64,000 nucleotides of DNA from Gilvibacter sp. SZ-19. GTDB taxonomy: Bacteria > Bacteroidota > Bacteroidia > Flavobacteriales > Flavobacteriaceae. A program made the position numbers and the translations under genes. Location: positions 1,618,864 through 1,682,863 of the forward strand of contig NZ_CP019333.1 of the NCBI RefSeq assembly GCF_002163875.1. Reading direction: 5' to 3'. The notes below the pieces were generated by a model, which saw only the letters and a program-made list of their open reading frames with translations, searched no databases and was not told the DNA's origin. Positions 17,445 to 27,021 of this stretch are shown here, piece by piece (position 1 is the stretch's first letter; each line of letters begins with the position of its first letter).

Positions 17445-17666
17445 TTTCTAGCCTACACTTAAAGAGTCCGAGATACACACTAATGAGTTACCTGACGCAG
17501 TAATAGCCTTGACTTAGAAAAATTTAGGAGTATGGAGGTGTAGAGATTGATCCATGTGGATTACGGAAAAACCACAATAGATAAGTAGGAAAATTCGTGA
17601 TTTTACACTTTCGAAGAAGTTTTCTTACAGAATTTGTAATTCGTTTGAGGAGTTGAGCGAGAAAAA

Positions 17667-17801
17667 TTAAGCACCACCTTTCGGATTTATTCCACCTTTA
17701 GATGAAGCTCGTTTAATCGCTTTCTTGGCACCGGCCCGCGTTGCAGCGGCCTTTTTGGCTGGCGAATTTTGTGGGGCGTTTGATTGTTTTTGCGTTGCCA
17801 T
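17667..17801 (-). CDS. Small basic Ala/Lys-rich protein, 44 residues
   Basis: On the minus strand an ATG at 17801 opens a 44-residue frame starting MATQKQSNAPQNSPAKK, followed by an Ala/Arg/Lys-rich segment (AAATRAGAKKAIKRASSKGG) and 'INPKGGA'. The composition resembles histone H1 tails or small nucleic-acid-binding proteins. The stretch is much richer in G and C than its AT-rich flanks, as expected of coding sequence. It lies alone in a 640-base gap between plus-strand genes. The opposite-strand frame gives an implausible Cys/Phe mixture. No terminator or clear promoter was seen for it. Function unknown; DNA- or RNA-binding is a guess from charge. Confidence 0.55.
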   Translation of the reverse strand: MATQKQSNAPQNSPAKKAAATRAGAKKAIKRASSKGGINPKGGA

Positions 17802-17905
17802 TAGGAATTGTTTTAGATTAATATATATTCCTATATTAGTGAAAATCTTTAACTTATCAAAAAAGGCAACTCCCCAAGGCCTTGTATTTACAGGCTTTCT
17901 GAGAA

Positions 17906-19975
17906 ATGAAGTTCAACGAGTTCTTAAAGGAATGTCGCGAGAAAGATATCTTTAAAAATCTTTCCATTTACTTGGTATCGAGTTGGCTTCTGCTGCAAGT
18001 TATTTCCGTGACCTGGGAACCGATGGGACTGCCCAAATCCACCCTTACCTATTTACTGCTATTTCTTCTGTTGGGATTTCCATTATATCTGTATTTGTTA
18101 TGGAGACTGCGGATTAAAAAACTGCGAATTACACCAGGTGAAGATCCTAGAACTCCCGTTAAAGGTAAACGAGCCTTTAGCAAGTCTGGGGTTGAGATCA
18201 GTTCGGAGGGGGCTGTAGATGTGGAAGAGACCAAATATCGTCGAGCATTCAGACAGACCTACTTCAGTTTGCTTCTGGCCATAGGAGCTATAGTGATCTT
18301 TGCGGCTACCTTGATAGTTAAGGCCAATTTTTTCAATCAACAACAGCCTGCTGTAAGCGAGCTTTTGCCTACTGCAAACGCAGATAAATTGGCTGTATTG
18401 CCTTTTGAGAATAACACCTCTGACCCCGAACTGGACGTGGTAGGGAAGATGGCTGTTGATTGGATCATGCACGGAATAACTCAGCATAAAATGGGACAGG
18501 TAATAAGTCCAAAGATCATTGAAGACTATTCCAATGTTATTCAAGCCTCCGTACTTTCTACAGAAGATAATATTGTGCTCAAGGAGTATTTAAAGCCTTC
18601 TCGGGTTATAGTTGGGACCTATTATTTACAAGACGGTCAGATGCTCATAAACTGCTCTTTGATGGATTCCAATTTAGATAAGACACTTATTTCTTTTGAG
18701 GTCGCTTCTTGTGATCCGGAATCGCCACTGGTTTGTATTGAAGCGCTGAAGCAGCGCATCTTGGGCTATTTGGCTACCCAAGAAGACGATATCGCAGACT
18801 TTGAAGAAACACCACCAAGCTACGAGGCCTATCAGTATTACTTAGAAGCTCAAAGTCAAGATGACAATACCGATACCCGCTATTTGGACCTTTTAAATAT
18901 GGCCATAGCGAAAGACCCAAGCTTTTTTAAGCCCAAAGCAGAACGGCTTATCTACTATTACAATATCGATGATTTTAAGGCCGTGGATTCGCTCTACCGG
19001 CAAATGAGCGAACAGACGAATTTGAATAAAAGGCAAAACAATCTGCTGGACCTTTACGACGCTTTACTAAAAGGAGATAATAGACTGGCTTATAAATACT
19101 TTTTAGAAGAGTACAGTGCAGAGCCTTTTGATCTTGCCAACAATAGTACAGCTATGGTTCTGGCCTTACAATACGTAAATAGACCGGAAGATCTTGAGTC
19201 AATTTACAAGGAGATCTCTATGGAAGAGATGGATCTGGATCGCTGTTTATATTGCAGCTTTCGTAATTATACCATGGCTTTAGCCTTGATGGATCTGGGT
19301 AGAATTCAAGAAACCGAAGCTCTTTTAGCTCCTTACAAAGGCCTTTCTGGTCATGCTTTGGTTAAAGAGGCTATTATTCGCGCCGCCGCAATTGCTGGCA
19401 ATACAACAGAAGTTGATCAACTTTTGAACGAGTTCAAATTATCTGATGATCTTACCAATTGGAGCAAATTGACCCTTTGGGCGGCTAAAGAGTTCTTGAG
19501 AAGTCAAAAATCCCGGATCGCCCAAAAGTATTTTGATCTGCTAACAAGCGAATTGGAACCTCAATATACCAGCTTATCCAAGGCAAATAAGGCCTATCTA
19601 CGAGAAGCCTACTATTATCAAGGTAAATTTGACCAAGCCCAAAAGTATTTTGACCGTCTGGACCTTAAGGATCTCAACCCAGAAGAGTTGGCTTATTATG
19701 CAGTTTGTCTGCATAAAAATGGGGCAGAGAATAAGGCCAAGAATGTAATTGCCACTTTAGAGATGCGCAAGGGTGCTTATCAGTACGGGCAGATCGATTA
19801 TCATTTGGCGCAGTTCCGATCGGCCATAGGAGATCGAGATGCCGCCTTGAGTCTGTTACTCAAAGCTGTTGCAGCAGGCAATCGTTATACCCCAGATACT
19901 TATGTTCATGATCTGCATTTTATGACCTATGTGGGTCAACCAGATTTTGAAGCGATCATGAGCTATTGGCATTGA
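17906..19975 (+). CDS. Membrane TPR protein with FlgO/TolB-N-like domain
   Basis: The 689-residue product has a cytosolic N-terminus ('MKFNEFLKECREKDIFK'), two TM segments at about 20-38 and 46-68, another TM near 118-140, then an extracytoplasmic domain. That domain opens 'KLAVLPFENNTSDPELDVVG', which is the FlgO/TolB-N-like strand pattern found in many TPR regulators. The C-terminal half (about residues 300-689) is helical TPR, for example 'KAYLREAYYYQGKFDQAQKY'. It lacks the usual N-terminal HTH or cyclase domain, so the effector part is missing or is a partner protein. The caspase gene follows after 50 bases, which suggests joint function. Confidence 0.75.
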   Translation: MKFNEFLKECREKDIFKNLSIYLVSSWLLLQVISVTWEPMGLPKSTLTYLLLFLLLGFPLYLYLLWRLRIKKLRITPGEDPRTPVKGKRAFSKSGVEISSEGAVDVEETKYRRAFRQTYFSLLLAIGAIVIFAATLIVKANFFNQQQPAVSELLPTANADKLAVLPFENNTSDPELDVVGKMAVDWIMHGITQHKMGQVISPKIIEDYSNVIQASVLSTEDNIVLKEYLKPSRVIVGTYYLQDGQMLINCSLMDSNLDKTLISFEVASCDPESPLVCIEALKQRILGYLATQEDDIADFEETPPSYEAYQYYLEAQSQDDNTDTRYLDLLNMAIAKDPSFFKPKAERLIYYYNIDDFKAVDSLYRQMSEQTNLNKRQNNLLDLYDALLKGDNRLAYKYFLEEYSAEPFDLANNSTAMVLALQYVNRPEDLESIYKEISMEEMDLDRCLYCSFRNYTMALALMDLGRIQETEALLAPYKGLSGHALVKEAIIRAAAIAGNTTEVDQLLNEFKLSDDLTNWSKLTLWAAKEFLRSQKSRIAQKYFDLLTSELEPQYTSLSKANKAYLREAYYYQGKFDQAQKYFDRLDLKDLNPEELAYYAVCLHKNGAENKAKNVIATLEMRKGAYQYGQIDYHLAQFRSAIGDRDAALSLLLKAVAAGNRYTPDTYVHDLHFMTYVGQPDFEAIMSYWH

Positions 19976-20025
19976 TCGGTATTTGTATTTACTGCGGATG
20001 GTTTCCGTGCTAAAACCTCACCAAT

Positions 20026-21405
20026 ATGAAAAACCGACAGCATACCTATGCCCTAATTATCGGAGTGGGCGATGATCTGCCCTATACCGTTAAAGACGCC
20101 AAGCGCTTACAAGCACGTTTGACAGACCCTGACCTGGTCGGTTATCCAGAAGAGAACGTCATTTTACTTACAGGTAAGCAAGCAGACCGCGCCGGAATTT
20201 TGGGCGGATTTGACAAACTCAAGGAGATCACAGATGAAGATTCAACCATCCTGCTGTATTATTCAGGACATGGCGGAAAATTCAGTGATATGCATAAGTT
20301 CTTTTTACAGCCCTATGGACTTACAAAAGACAATTATAAAGAGACCTGGGTTACGGCAGAAGAACTCAAAGAAAAGATCAATGCTCTTCCTTCGAGTAAG
20401 TTGGTGCTTTTCTTGGATTGTTGCCATGCAGAGGGTATGATCCAAACTGGCATAGAAGGACTTTATGGGATGGCTCAAAAACTAAACGAGGATCAGGGTG
20501 TATGGGTTATGGCCTCTTGTCAGGACAATCAGAAGAGTTATGGTTATGACGAAGAAAGCTTTTTTACCCAGTGCTTGTTAGAGGTTCTCTCTGGAAAGCA
20601 CAAAAGACCTTTTGTAGATCCCGAGGTGAGCATGATGGATGTGGTAGAACACATCTTTGAAGAAGTACCAAAGAGAGCTGCCGAATGCATAGACGAGAAT
20701 GACGAGCCTTGTGTGCAGACTCCCTACTTTAAAACACAAATGTCTGAGAATCTTATTTTGAGCTATTTCCCCAAAAATGCCGAGACACATCAGGATACCA
20801 TAAACGAATTGGAACCAATGCGCGAGAGCTTAGACGAAAAAACCTTTATTAAGCTCATCAAAGCCTATGACGCTCTAGGGCATAAGCAGCTCGCTATCGA
20901 TGTATTGAACGATCGTCGTGAGACCCAATCAGATCCAGACCTAATGGAAACTTTAGGAGATATTCATCGCGGCATCTATTTGCAGTCCAAAAAGCAAGAG
21001 GACGGGGAACAAGCCTTGGAATGTTATCAGAAAGCTTACCAACTTGCCGAGGCAACAGAGGACGAAGAACAGGTGTTTACTAATGCTGCAAAAGTGGCTT
21101 TTATGTTTGCCATGATGGATCTTAACAAAAAAGAGATGCGGCAATATGCGCAAACGGCTGTGACCAAAGCCGAGGCTTATTTTTATCCGAGTATGAGCAA
21201 GTCTACTGCAATGGCGGAGGGCTTTATTTATCTGGCACAGCTCGAATCCGCAAAAAGTCATTATCAAACCATTGCGCAAAAAGCTGGAATACGTTACAGA
21301 ATGCAAGCTTATGAGCGCGCGCAAATGATCTATAATACCTTGTTTCAACCAGAGAACAAGCAAGATGAGTTCTTGGTGTTTTTAGAAGAAACGCTACTTA
21401 GTTGA
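20026..21405 (+). CDS. Caspase-like (C14) protease with TPR C-terminus
   Basis: The 459-residue product is caspase-like at about residues 1-240: 'YALIIGVGDDLPYTVKDAKR' (first strand and helix), His82 in 'LLYYSGHGGKFSDMH', and a Cys pair at 132-133 in 'LVLFLDCCHAEGM', the second being the expected nucleophile. The C-terminal half (about 260-459) has TPR-like helices: 'LIKAYDALGHKQLAIDVLND' and 'QALECYQKAYQLAEAT'. There is no signal peptide, so it acts in the cytosol. Such proteases are common in bacterial conflict and programmed-death systems, where a partner triggers them. Neighbours are a membrane TPR protein and three small proteins with no enzyme domain. Confidence 0.85.
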   Translation: MKNRQHTYALIIGVGDDLPYTVKDAKRLQARLTDPDLVGYPEENVILLTGKQADRAGILGGFDKLKEITDEDSTILLYYSGHGGKFSDMHKFFLQPYGLTKDNYKETWVTAEELKEKINALPSSKLVLFLDCCHAEGMIQTGIEGLYGMAQKLNEDQGVWVMASCQDNQKSYGYDEESFFTQCLLEVLSGKHKRPFVDPEVSMMDVVEHIFEEVPKRAAECIDENDEPCVQTPYFKTQMSENLILSYFPKNAETHQDTINELEPMRESLDEKTFIKLIKAYDALGHKQLAIDVLNDRRETQSDPDLMETLGDIHRGIYLQSKKQEDGEQALECYQKAYQLAEATEDEEQVFTNAAKVAFMFAMMDLNKKEMRQYAQTAVTKAEAYFYPSMSKSTAMAEGFIYLAQLESAKSHYQTIAQKAGIRYRMQAYERAQMIYNTLFQPENKQDEFLVFLEETLLS

Positions 21406-21451
21406 TCTAAAAAAATAAGTTCGGTTCAAAAAATAGATGTATATTGAGCTG

Positions 21452-21474
21452 GTTGTGAGCTGGCTAGCCACAAC
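21452..21474 (+). repeat. Inverted repeat between the caspase gene and the next gene
   Basis: GTTGTG pairs with CACAAC, with two more GC pairs across an A bulge, ~50 bases after the caspase stop. There is no T-run, so it is more likely an mRNA processing or stability hairpin than a terminator. Confidence 0.35.
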
Positions 21475-21539
21475 AAAAACCAAACAATTCCCACTTCTTC
21501 CGACATACCTAGCCCACTTTTAATTTTATTCGATTTCCG

Positions 21540-21995
21540 ATGGATATAGTAAGCATTGGGCTGGGATTACTTGTAAATACCTGTGTAAAGAACAAGGCTG
21601 TGAACACGGCCATAGATGACTTTGTGACCGATTCTGTGAATTGGGTTAGAGGTTGGTTTAAAAAGAGCCACAAGGTTACGGTTATCAATACTTTGGTGGC
21701 TGCTCCAGATTCGTCAGCGGCCAAAGAAGAGGCGTCATCTGCCATGCAGGAAATGATAAAGGATCCTGATTTTAAGGCCGAACTGGAGCGATGGATCGCA
21801 GAGAATCATAAACCCAATCCGTCTATCAAGAATGTTATAACCAAAAAGAATGTGGTTAAAGATGCCAATATTGAAGTGGCCGGAAATGTAAAGATTGGCG
21901 ATAAGAACTCGGACGGTTCCAATTACGATCAGAAAAATGTAATAGACAATAGCACCATCAAATCAGGAGGGGATTTTACCCTCGGCGATGGCTAA
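21540..21995 (+). CDS. Small protein with beta-repeat tail (GGDxxLGD motif), conflict-system type
   Basis: The 151-residue product has an amphipathic or weakly hydrophobic N-terminus ('MDIVSIGLGLLVN') and a helical middle ('MQEMIKDPDFKAELERWIAE'). Its tail has short repeated strands, 'NIEVAGNVKIGDKN' and 'STIKSGGDFTLGDG'. The motif G-G-D-x-x-[IL]-G-D recurs in the next gene product (AGGDVSIGD). Repeats of this style occur in proteins associated with STAND, caspase and TIR conflict systems and suggest a beta-helix-like interaction surface (from memory of such families; not verified). It is probably transcribed with the two genes that follow. Function unknown. Confidence 0.65.
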   Translation: MDIVSIGLGLLVNTCVKNKAVNTAIDDFVTDSVNWVRGWFKKSHKVTVINTLVAAPDSSAAKEEASSAMQEMIKDPDFKAELERWIAENHKPNPSIKNVITKKNVVKDANIEVAGNVKIGDKNSDGSNYDQKNVIDNSTIKSGGDFTLGDG

Positions 21996-22007
21996 TTTCA
22001 ATTGAGT

Positions 22008-22316
22008 ATGGCAGATATCAAAAATCAACGCAATACTGCAGACGGAGCCTCCATAGATGCTGGTGGCGATGTGAGTATTGGCGATACCATTAATGTTTAC
22101 GGTGTTAATGCGGACAGAAAGGATATTGAATTTGTGATCAAGTTCTTTGTGGGGTTAATGGCACTTTTTGCCATTGCTTCTTTGGTCTTTTTAGTTTTGA
22201 ATCCGTCTAATTATATAGCCAGTTTTGCCTCTGGTGGATTTTTTGTCTTGCTGGCATTGTTAATCGTAGTACTAATCCGAACCAAAAGACATTCGGATGT
22301 TCAATTAAACCGATAA
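22008..22316 (+). CDS. Small two-TM protein with GGDxxIGD motif
   Basis: ATG 22008 (a TTG at 22002 would add two residues) lies 12 bases after the previous stop. The 103-residue product has a polar N-terminus with 'ASIDAGGDVSIGDTINVYGV', matching the tail motif of the protein at 21540. Two TM segments follow at about residues 44-64 and 74-94, then a short basic tail. The design, an adaptor motif plus a membrane hairpin, is what one would expect of a membrane effector recruited by a shared repeat (inference). No enzymatic motif is visible. Confidence 0.65.
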   Translation: MADIKNQRNTADGASIDAGGDVSIGDTINVYGVNADRKDIEFVIKFFVGLMALFAIASLVFLVLNPSNYIASFASGGFFVLLALLIVVLIRTKRHSDVQLNR

Positions 22317-22318
22317 TT

Positions 22319-22966
22319 ATGAAATTTAGAGTCTTGGTTGGTCTTTTGATCGTGGGTATTATTGCCTTATTTTCTTTGGTGGTTTACTATTCGTATAAAA
22401 TCACTTTGCACGAAAAGGAATTGGAACAAACCAATAAGCAATTGGCCTTGTCTAACATAGAACTGAACAACAAGATCCGTGAAACCGATTCTTTAAAAGA
22501 AATCACCCAACGGCAATATGAGGCACTGGCAAATGCTACAGACAGTATTTACTTCAGCATCGCTAAGAAGAATAACAGTTTCCGATCTTACAACAACTAC
22601 ATCAACAATATCGGAAAGGATGGGCAATATTACGAGGCTGCACTGACCAATATGGGTACTTTTTTGAAATATGAAGGCTATGTCCAATTTCAAGAAAGCT
22701 CTGGGCGCGTGCTCTACAATAAATTCCCCAATACCGATAATTTGCCGGATACGCCTGTTCTTTTTAATGGCAAACCTTCGGTGGCTAAGAATAACCTCTA
22801 TGTGGCTACCCAAGGTTGGAATGTCAGAAAAGGAGTTATTGGCAATCCTGACTTTCCCAATACCGGCTATACCGGTAAGATTTTAGATCCGGGGCAGGTA
22901 ATTCAAGTCCTTGAATTGATAGAAAGTGGCGATGCCAAATGGGCCAAGATCTCCTTTGGAGATTGA
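22319..22966 (+). CDS. Membrane-anchored coiled-coil protein with SH3-like C-terminus
   Basis: The 215-residue product has one N-terminal TM segment (about residues 5-25), a coiled coil (about 30-75: 'KELEQTNKQLALSNIELNNK'), and a C-terminal domain. The latter contains 'LYVATQGWNVRKGV', 'GYTGKILDPGQVIQVLELIE' and 'GDAKWAKISFGD', the strand and 'WAKI' pattern of bacterial SH3-like domains. The gene starts two bases after the previous stop. The SH3-like part would sit outside the cytoplasm. It may complete the caspase and TPR cassette, but no function can be named. Confidence 0.68.
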   Translation: MKFRVLVGLLIVGIIALFSLVVYYSYKITLHEKELEQTNKQLALSNIELNNKIRETDSLKEITQRQYEALANATDSIYFSIAKKNNSFRSYNNYINNIGKDGQYYEAALTNMGTFLKYEGYVQFQESSGRVLYNKFPNTDNLPDTPVLFNGKPSVAKNNLYVATQGWNVRKGVIGNPDFPNTGYTGKILDPGQVIQVLELIESGDAKWAKISFGD

Positions 22967-23288
22967 TTCCCATAAACACGCTTTATATCAATTAATTAGG
23001 TATTATTTTCTGATTCCATATACCCTTTTGCATTAGTGTTTCACTAACGTTAGAGATTCGTTAAATTTCCTTTTGAGAGGTTAGGATCTATCGGTTTGTA
23101 CCTTTCATTTATTTAGAAAACCTTATTTTTAGGAAACTTATTCATCCCCTAAAAGCCATTTGATCTTTGCTTGATTAACCGTTATTCAAGGATTGAAACC
23201 TAAGGTTTCGCCAGAATTTCAGCTGTGGTTACCCCCTTTTAAAAGGAGATGAATTGACTTCGGTCAGAATAACCAAACAACAAGAGCT
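22967..23288. other. 322-base non-coding region upstream of sigma-54 activator 1
   Basis: There is no convincing reading frame. Visible symmetric sites are TTAGTG-TTT-CACTAA (about 23033-23047), GAAACC-TAA-GGTTTC (23195-23209) and the 12-bp palindrome CCTTTTAAAAGG (23235-23246). Any could be operator sites. A purine-rich AAAAGGAGATG sits 40 bases before the start of the activator gene. No terminator for the preceding operon was found. Confidence 0.4.
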
Positions 23289-26200
23289 ATGCCCTATTTT
23301 ATTAATAAGGCTCAAAGAGATCAATTCTACAGTAAAGACGGCCCAAAGTTGGTCCTCTCTAAAAAATCGGCAGAGATATTAGCCGTAAATCCATGTTTTG
23401 AAAACTTAACCGGCTATTCGGAAGATGAACTGCTAAAGGGACAATGGACCTTATTAGAAGCGCTCAATGAGTGCCAGCAGGTTCAATTCTCTAATGCCAT
23501 TTCCAATATTGCCAGTTATTTAAATAAGCTTCTTTCGCTCACGTATAAGAATGGAGCGCAAGAGTTTGTGCGCTTGGAGATCTTTCCGACCAAAGATCCG
23601 GAATACGTATTTGTAAAAGTGAGTCGTGATCTCTCTCGCCAAGACATCATTGACCTATTTGGAGAAGAACATCGTTTTTATCAGCAATTCATTCACGGCC
23701 TAAAAGATGGTGTGGTGATCACCGATAAAGAGACCAAGGTGGTCGACGTCAACGAGGCTTACCTTAAAATGACAGGGATAGAACGCGATGAAATACTCGG
23801 AACTATTCCTCCCTATCACTGGCCTCCAGAATTCTTTGAAGAACTAGTTGACCTCAGAACTACTAATGCCCAAGAAGATCGACCTTCTTTCGAAGCTACC
23901 TTTTTTCACAAGAATGGAACACCGTTTCCTGTGTCTATTTCTATCTCTACGATAAAGGATGATGAAGGCGAGGTAACCTCAGTGGTTACTGTGGTGCGTG
24001 ACAGATCTGCTCTTTCTAAGTCCCAGAAACAACTCGAAAGCGAAAGAGAATTCAGTGCTCGAGTAATCAATGGTCTTCAAGAGGGTCTCATTATAATTGA
24101 CCCGCTCGGTAAGTTTTTAGATGCTAATCCTGCATTTTTAAAGATGATCGGCTTTGATCGTGAAGAAATTATTGGAATTAGTCCGCCATATCCATATTGG
24201 CCACCAGAGCACATGGACGAGATCATTACTTCCTTTACTAATATCATAGACAAATCCAACAAGGCTGCGCGTCTTACCTTTATGCGTAAGAACGGTGAGC
24301 GTTTTCCGGCCTTGGTGTCTGTCACTCATTTGAGAGACGAAAAAGGGGAAATAACTGCTCATGTGGGTTCCATTTCAGATATCACAGATAGTTTTGAATT
24401 TGAGAACAAGCTCAAACTGGCCAATGAGTTTTCGGAATCTTTGATCAATTCACTACACGAAGGTCTTTTGGTAATGGATATGGAATCGGTTATTATCGAT
24501 GTTAATCCAGCCTTCTGCAGGATGGTTGGCTATGATGCCGATGAGCTGGCAGGAGCTGTTTTGCCATTCGGATTTTTAACGCCACAGGCAATTAAAGAAT
24601 TCAAGTCTTGTGCAGAAAATGTTTTAAAAGGAAGAGGGTTTTCTGGTTTTGAGTCTGAGTTCAAAAGAAAGGACGGAAGTACATTCCCTGTATCTGTTCA
24701 CAATCAGATCATTCGCGATAAAGAAGGATTGGTAATTGCTCATTTCTGTACCATTCAAGATATTTCAGATCAGGTCAGACTCATTGAAAGCCAACGCAGG
24801 CTCACCGAGAATTCCATCAGAAAAAAAGAGGCGATATTAGAATTGGCTGGCTTGGTAGGCAGTAATTACGAAAATGCTTTAAGACGTATAACTTCGCTTA
24901 CTGCGGAGGTGCTTGGGGTGGATCGGGTAAGTTATTGGGTGCTCAACAAAGATTGGTCTAGCATGAAATGCAAAGACCTTTACGATAAGCGAACCGGAAA
25001 ACACACAAATCAGACAGTGTTTCTAGCAAAAGACCATCCGGAATATTTCGATTCCTTAAATCATCATAAGACCATTGCAGTGACCAATGCTCGGGAGCAT
25101 AAATTCACCAAGAGTTTCAGTGAGGTATATTTAGAACCCAATGGCATTACTTCTTGGATGGATGTGTTTATCCAAGGCCATGATGAAGATAATGGCATCA
25201 TAGTTTTTGAACATGTAGGACCCATGCGTATTTGGGGTAGTGAAGAAGAACATTTTGCGACCTCGGTAGCAAGTTTGGTCTCGCTGATCATTCAAAGCGA
25301 ACAACGCATGAAGGCCGAAAAGAAGCTTATTGAGCTTAATAATAAACTGTCTCATACTGTAGAAGAACTCAATACACTTAAGACGCAACTCGAAGATCAA
25401 AACGTTTATCTGCGAAAGGAGCTAGACATGACCTTTAATTTCGAAGAAATGGTCTACGCAAGTGCTGGTTTTAGCGATGTGCTTACAAACTTGGAGCAAG
25501 TGGCCCCAACCACGGCCTCAGTGCTTTTATTGGGTGAAAGTGGTACTGGTAAAGAACTTTTGGCGCGCGCGGTGCACAATTTGAGTAATAGGCGAGAGCA
25601 ACCTTTTATTAAGGTAAACTGCGGAGCCATTCCAAGAGAGCTCATTGAAAGTGAGCTATTCGGACATAAGAAAGGATCGTTTACAGGAGCCATAGCCGAT
25701 AAGCTAGGTAAGGTTCAACTTGCAGACGGCGGAACACTGTTTTTAGACGAAATAGGGGAGCTGCCACTAGATATGCAGCCCAAGCTCTTGCGATTCCTCC
25801 AAGAAGGAGAGCTCGAAATGATCGGCGACCCTAAGACGACAAAAGTAGATGTTCGAGTCATAGCCGCCACCAACAGAGATCTCAAGGAGGAAGTTGATAA
25901 GAAGCGCTTTAGAGAAGATCTGTTCTTCAGGCTCAATGTATTCCCAATACAAGTGCCACCGCTAAGAGAGCGCGTCGATGATATTCCGGTGCTTATACAG
26001 CACTTTGTAGATAGGTTCAGTGCCAAATACCACAAAGAGATTCAATTCATTTCTGATTCAGTTATGCGTAAGCTCAAGGATTACGCTTGGCCAGGTAATG
26101 TTAGAGAGCTGGAAAACCTTATGGAGCGTGCTGTGATCTTGTCGAATTCAGAGACCTTGCGAATTCCGGAGTTCGAGACTCCAGGAGACAATTTGGACAA

Positions 26201-26390
26201 AACACGCAGCCTGAACCAGCACAATGGAGGTTTATCTTTAGATGAAGCGCAGCGAGCACATATACTTAAAGCCCTTGAGCAATGCCAATGGAAGATCAAT
26301 GGCGAACAGGGTGCAGCCAAATTACTCCAATTGAAACCGAGTACCTTGCGCGATCGCATGAAAAAACTCGATATACAACGCCCGGCATAA
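23289..26390 (+). CDS. Sigma-54 activator with four PAS domains and GAF (copy 1)
   Basis: The 1033-residue product has PAS domains at about 10-115, 130-250, 255-375 and 380-505, a GAF-like domain at about 525-680, a coiled coil at ~680-725, and the AAA+ sigma-54 activation domain at about 730-965. The AAA+ domain has Walker A '[18 protein letters not shown]' at ~749 and the loop GSFTGA at ~796 (consensus GAFTGA), plus '[10 protein letters not shown]' and '[10 protein letters not shown]'. A Fis-type HTH ends the protein. There is no receiver domain, so PAS/GAF ligand sensing replaces phosphorylation. It is a full-length paralogue of the gene at 28881. Paired palindromes begin two bases after its stop and sit ahead of a -24/-12 promoter, making the next operon the obvious target. 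Confidence 0.92.
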   Translation: MPYFINKAQRDQFYSKDGPKLVLSKKSAEILAVNPCFENLTGYSEDELLKGQWTLLEALNECQQVQFSNAISNIASYLNKLLSLTYKNGAQEFVRLEIFPTKDPEYVFVKVSRDLSRQDIIDLFGEEHRFYQQFIHGLKDGVVITDKETKVVDVNEAYLKMTGIERDEILGTIPPYHWPPEFFEELVDLRTTNAQEDRPSFEATFFHKNGTPFPVSISISTIKDDEGEVTSVVTVVRDRSALSKSQKQLESEREFSARVINGLQEGLIIIDPLGKFLDANPAFLKMIGFDREEIIGISPPYPYWPPEHMDEIITSFTNIIDKSNKAARLTFMRKNGERFPALVSVTHLRDEKGEITAHVGSISDITDSFEFENKLKLANEFSESLINSLHEGLLVMDMESVIIDVNPAFCRMVGYDADELAGAVLPFGFLTPQAIKEFKSCAENVLKGRGFSGFESEFKRKDGSTFPVSVHNQIIRDKEGLVIAHFCTIQDISDQVRLIESQRRLTENSIRKKEAILELAGLVGSNYENALRRITSLTAEVLGVDRVSYWVLNKDWSSMKCKDLYDKRTGKHTNQTVFLAKDHPEYFDSLNHHKTIAVTNAREHKFTKSFSEVYLEPNGITSWMDVFIQGHDEDNGIIVFEHVGPMRIWGSEEEHFATSVASLVSLIIQSEQRMKAEKKLIELNNKLSHTVEELNTLKTQLEDQNVYLRKELDMTFNFEEMVYASAGFSDVLTNLEQVAPTTASVLLLGESGTGKELLARAVHNLSNRREQPFIKVNCGAIPRELIESELFGHKKGSFTGAIADKLGKVQLADGGTLFLDEIGELPLDMQPKLLRFLQEGELEMIGDPKTTKVDVRVIAATNRDLKEEVDKKRFREDLFFRLNVFPIQVPPLRERVDDIPVLIQHFVDRFSAKYHKEIQFISDSVMRKLKDYAWPGNVRELENLMERAVILSNSETLRIPEFETPGDNLDKTRSLNQHNGGLSLDEAQRAHILKALEQCQWKINGEQGAAKLLQLKPSTLRDRMKKLDIQRPA

Positions 26391-26391
26391 A

Positions 26392-26449
26392 GTAACGGAA
26401 TACCGTTACTCGTTTCTCTTGTTCATTTTTCCCAACGGAATACCGTTAC
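26392..26449. promoter_or_regulatory. Paired palindromes, probable enhancer for sigma-54 activator 1
   Basis: The first site is GTAACGG-AATA-CCGTTAC (26392-26409), a perfect 18-bp palindrome. The second is AACGG-AATA-CCGTT (26434-26447). Their centres are 40 bp apart and ~100 bp upstream of the -24/-12 promoter at 26540. Enhancer sites in pairs on one face of the helix are typical for bacterial enhancer-binding proteins. Confidence 0.72.
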
Positions 26450-26539
26450 TTGCAGATTAAGGGTTTTTCCTCTTTTTTATTTTTTAAAAGACTGAAAACC
26501 AAGATATTATAAAATTCAATCTACTTATTTAAAGTAGTT

Positions 26540-26555
26540 TGGCACGGCTATGGCA
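26540..26555 (+). promoter_or_regulatory. Sigma-54 (-24/-12) promoter of module 1
   Basis: TGGCACG-GCTA-TGGCA has the invariant GG (26541-26542) and GC (26553-26554) exactly 10 bases apart, with a perfect -24 box and a -12 box one base off TTGCA. The transcript would begin near 26566, only about 7 bases before the ATG at 26573. Confidence 0.8.
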
Positions 26556-26572
26556 TAAGGATATTCAGCATT

Positions 26573-26983
26573 ATGGGTGCGTTAAAACAACATATAAGTT
26601 TCGAGCAAGTCGAGTTCAATCATGAACAGGGAATTATGATGATCACCTTTACGGAGCGTCAAGTTTCTGATCATGTTGTGCCCGATGAGTTAGAACAATA
26701 TGTTCGAGCTATTGAGTTTTTGTGCGATAATAAATACACCCCGTTTTTGATTGATATGACCCGCGCCAAAGGAAATGCTCCAATAGCTATTGCCAAGTAT
26801 TTTTCAAGTTGTTCTAGACTGAACAAATTGCGCTTGGTAGACGTATTTGTTGCTAAAGAGTTAGGATCGATTTTAACCTTGCGTTCGTTTAAGCGCATTT
26901 ACGATCCACTCATTCCATATAAGATCTGTAGTTCGTACTTCGAAGCGAGAAAGTTCTGCGATCAGTATGTGGCGAATTATTAA
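26573..26983 (+). CDS. SpoIIAA/STAS-like small regulator (module 1)
   Basis: The 136-residue protein has alternating strands and helices. Notable stretches are 'GIMMITFTERQVSDH', 'KYTPFLIDMTRAKG' and 'IAKYFSSCSRLNK', then 'DVFVAKELGSILTLRSFKRI'. The pattern resembles SpoIIAA/STAS-like proteins of Bacteroidota (DUF7793 type, from memory). The 131-residue paralogue at 32208 conserves 'TPFLID.T', 'AKYF', 'FVA..GS.LT.RSFKRIYD' and 'PY.IC'. It is the first gene behind the sigma-54 promoter. A switch in the partner PAS/receiver pathway is a reasonable role, but no phospho-serine context like that of SpoIIAA can be identified with certainty. Confidence 0.7.
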   Translation: MGALKQHISFEQVEFNHEQGIMMITFTERQVSDHVVPDELEQYVRAIEFLCDNKYTPFLIDMTRAKGNAPIAIAKYFSSCSRLNKLRLVDVFVAKELGSILTLRSFKRIYDPLIPYKICSSYFEARKFCDQYVANY

Positions 26984-27021
26984 ACGAGACTTTTTGTTGC
27001 GATGTTTAAGAGGTATGGATT

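Noticed and set aside
17725-17955. 76-residue plus-strand frame (MAPARVAAAFL...)
   Set aside because: It is antisense to the 44-residue basic protein, runs into the TPR gene, and has an implausible Cys/Phe-rich composition; the minus-strand reading is better ordered.
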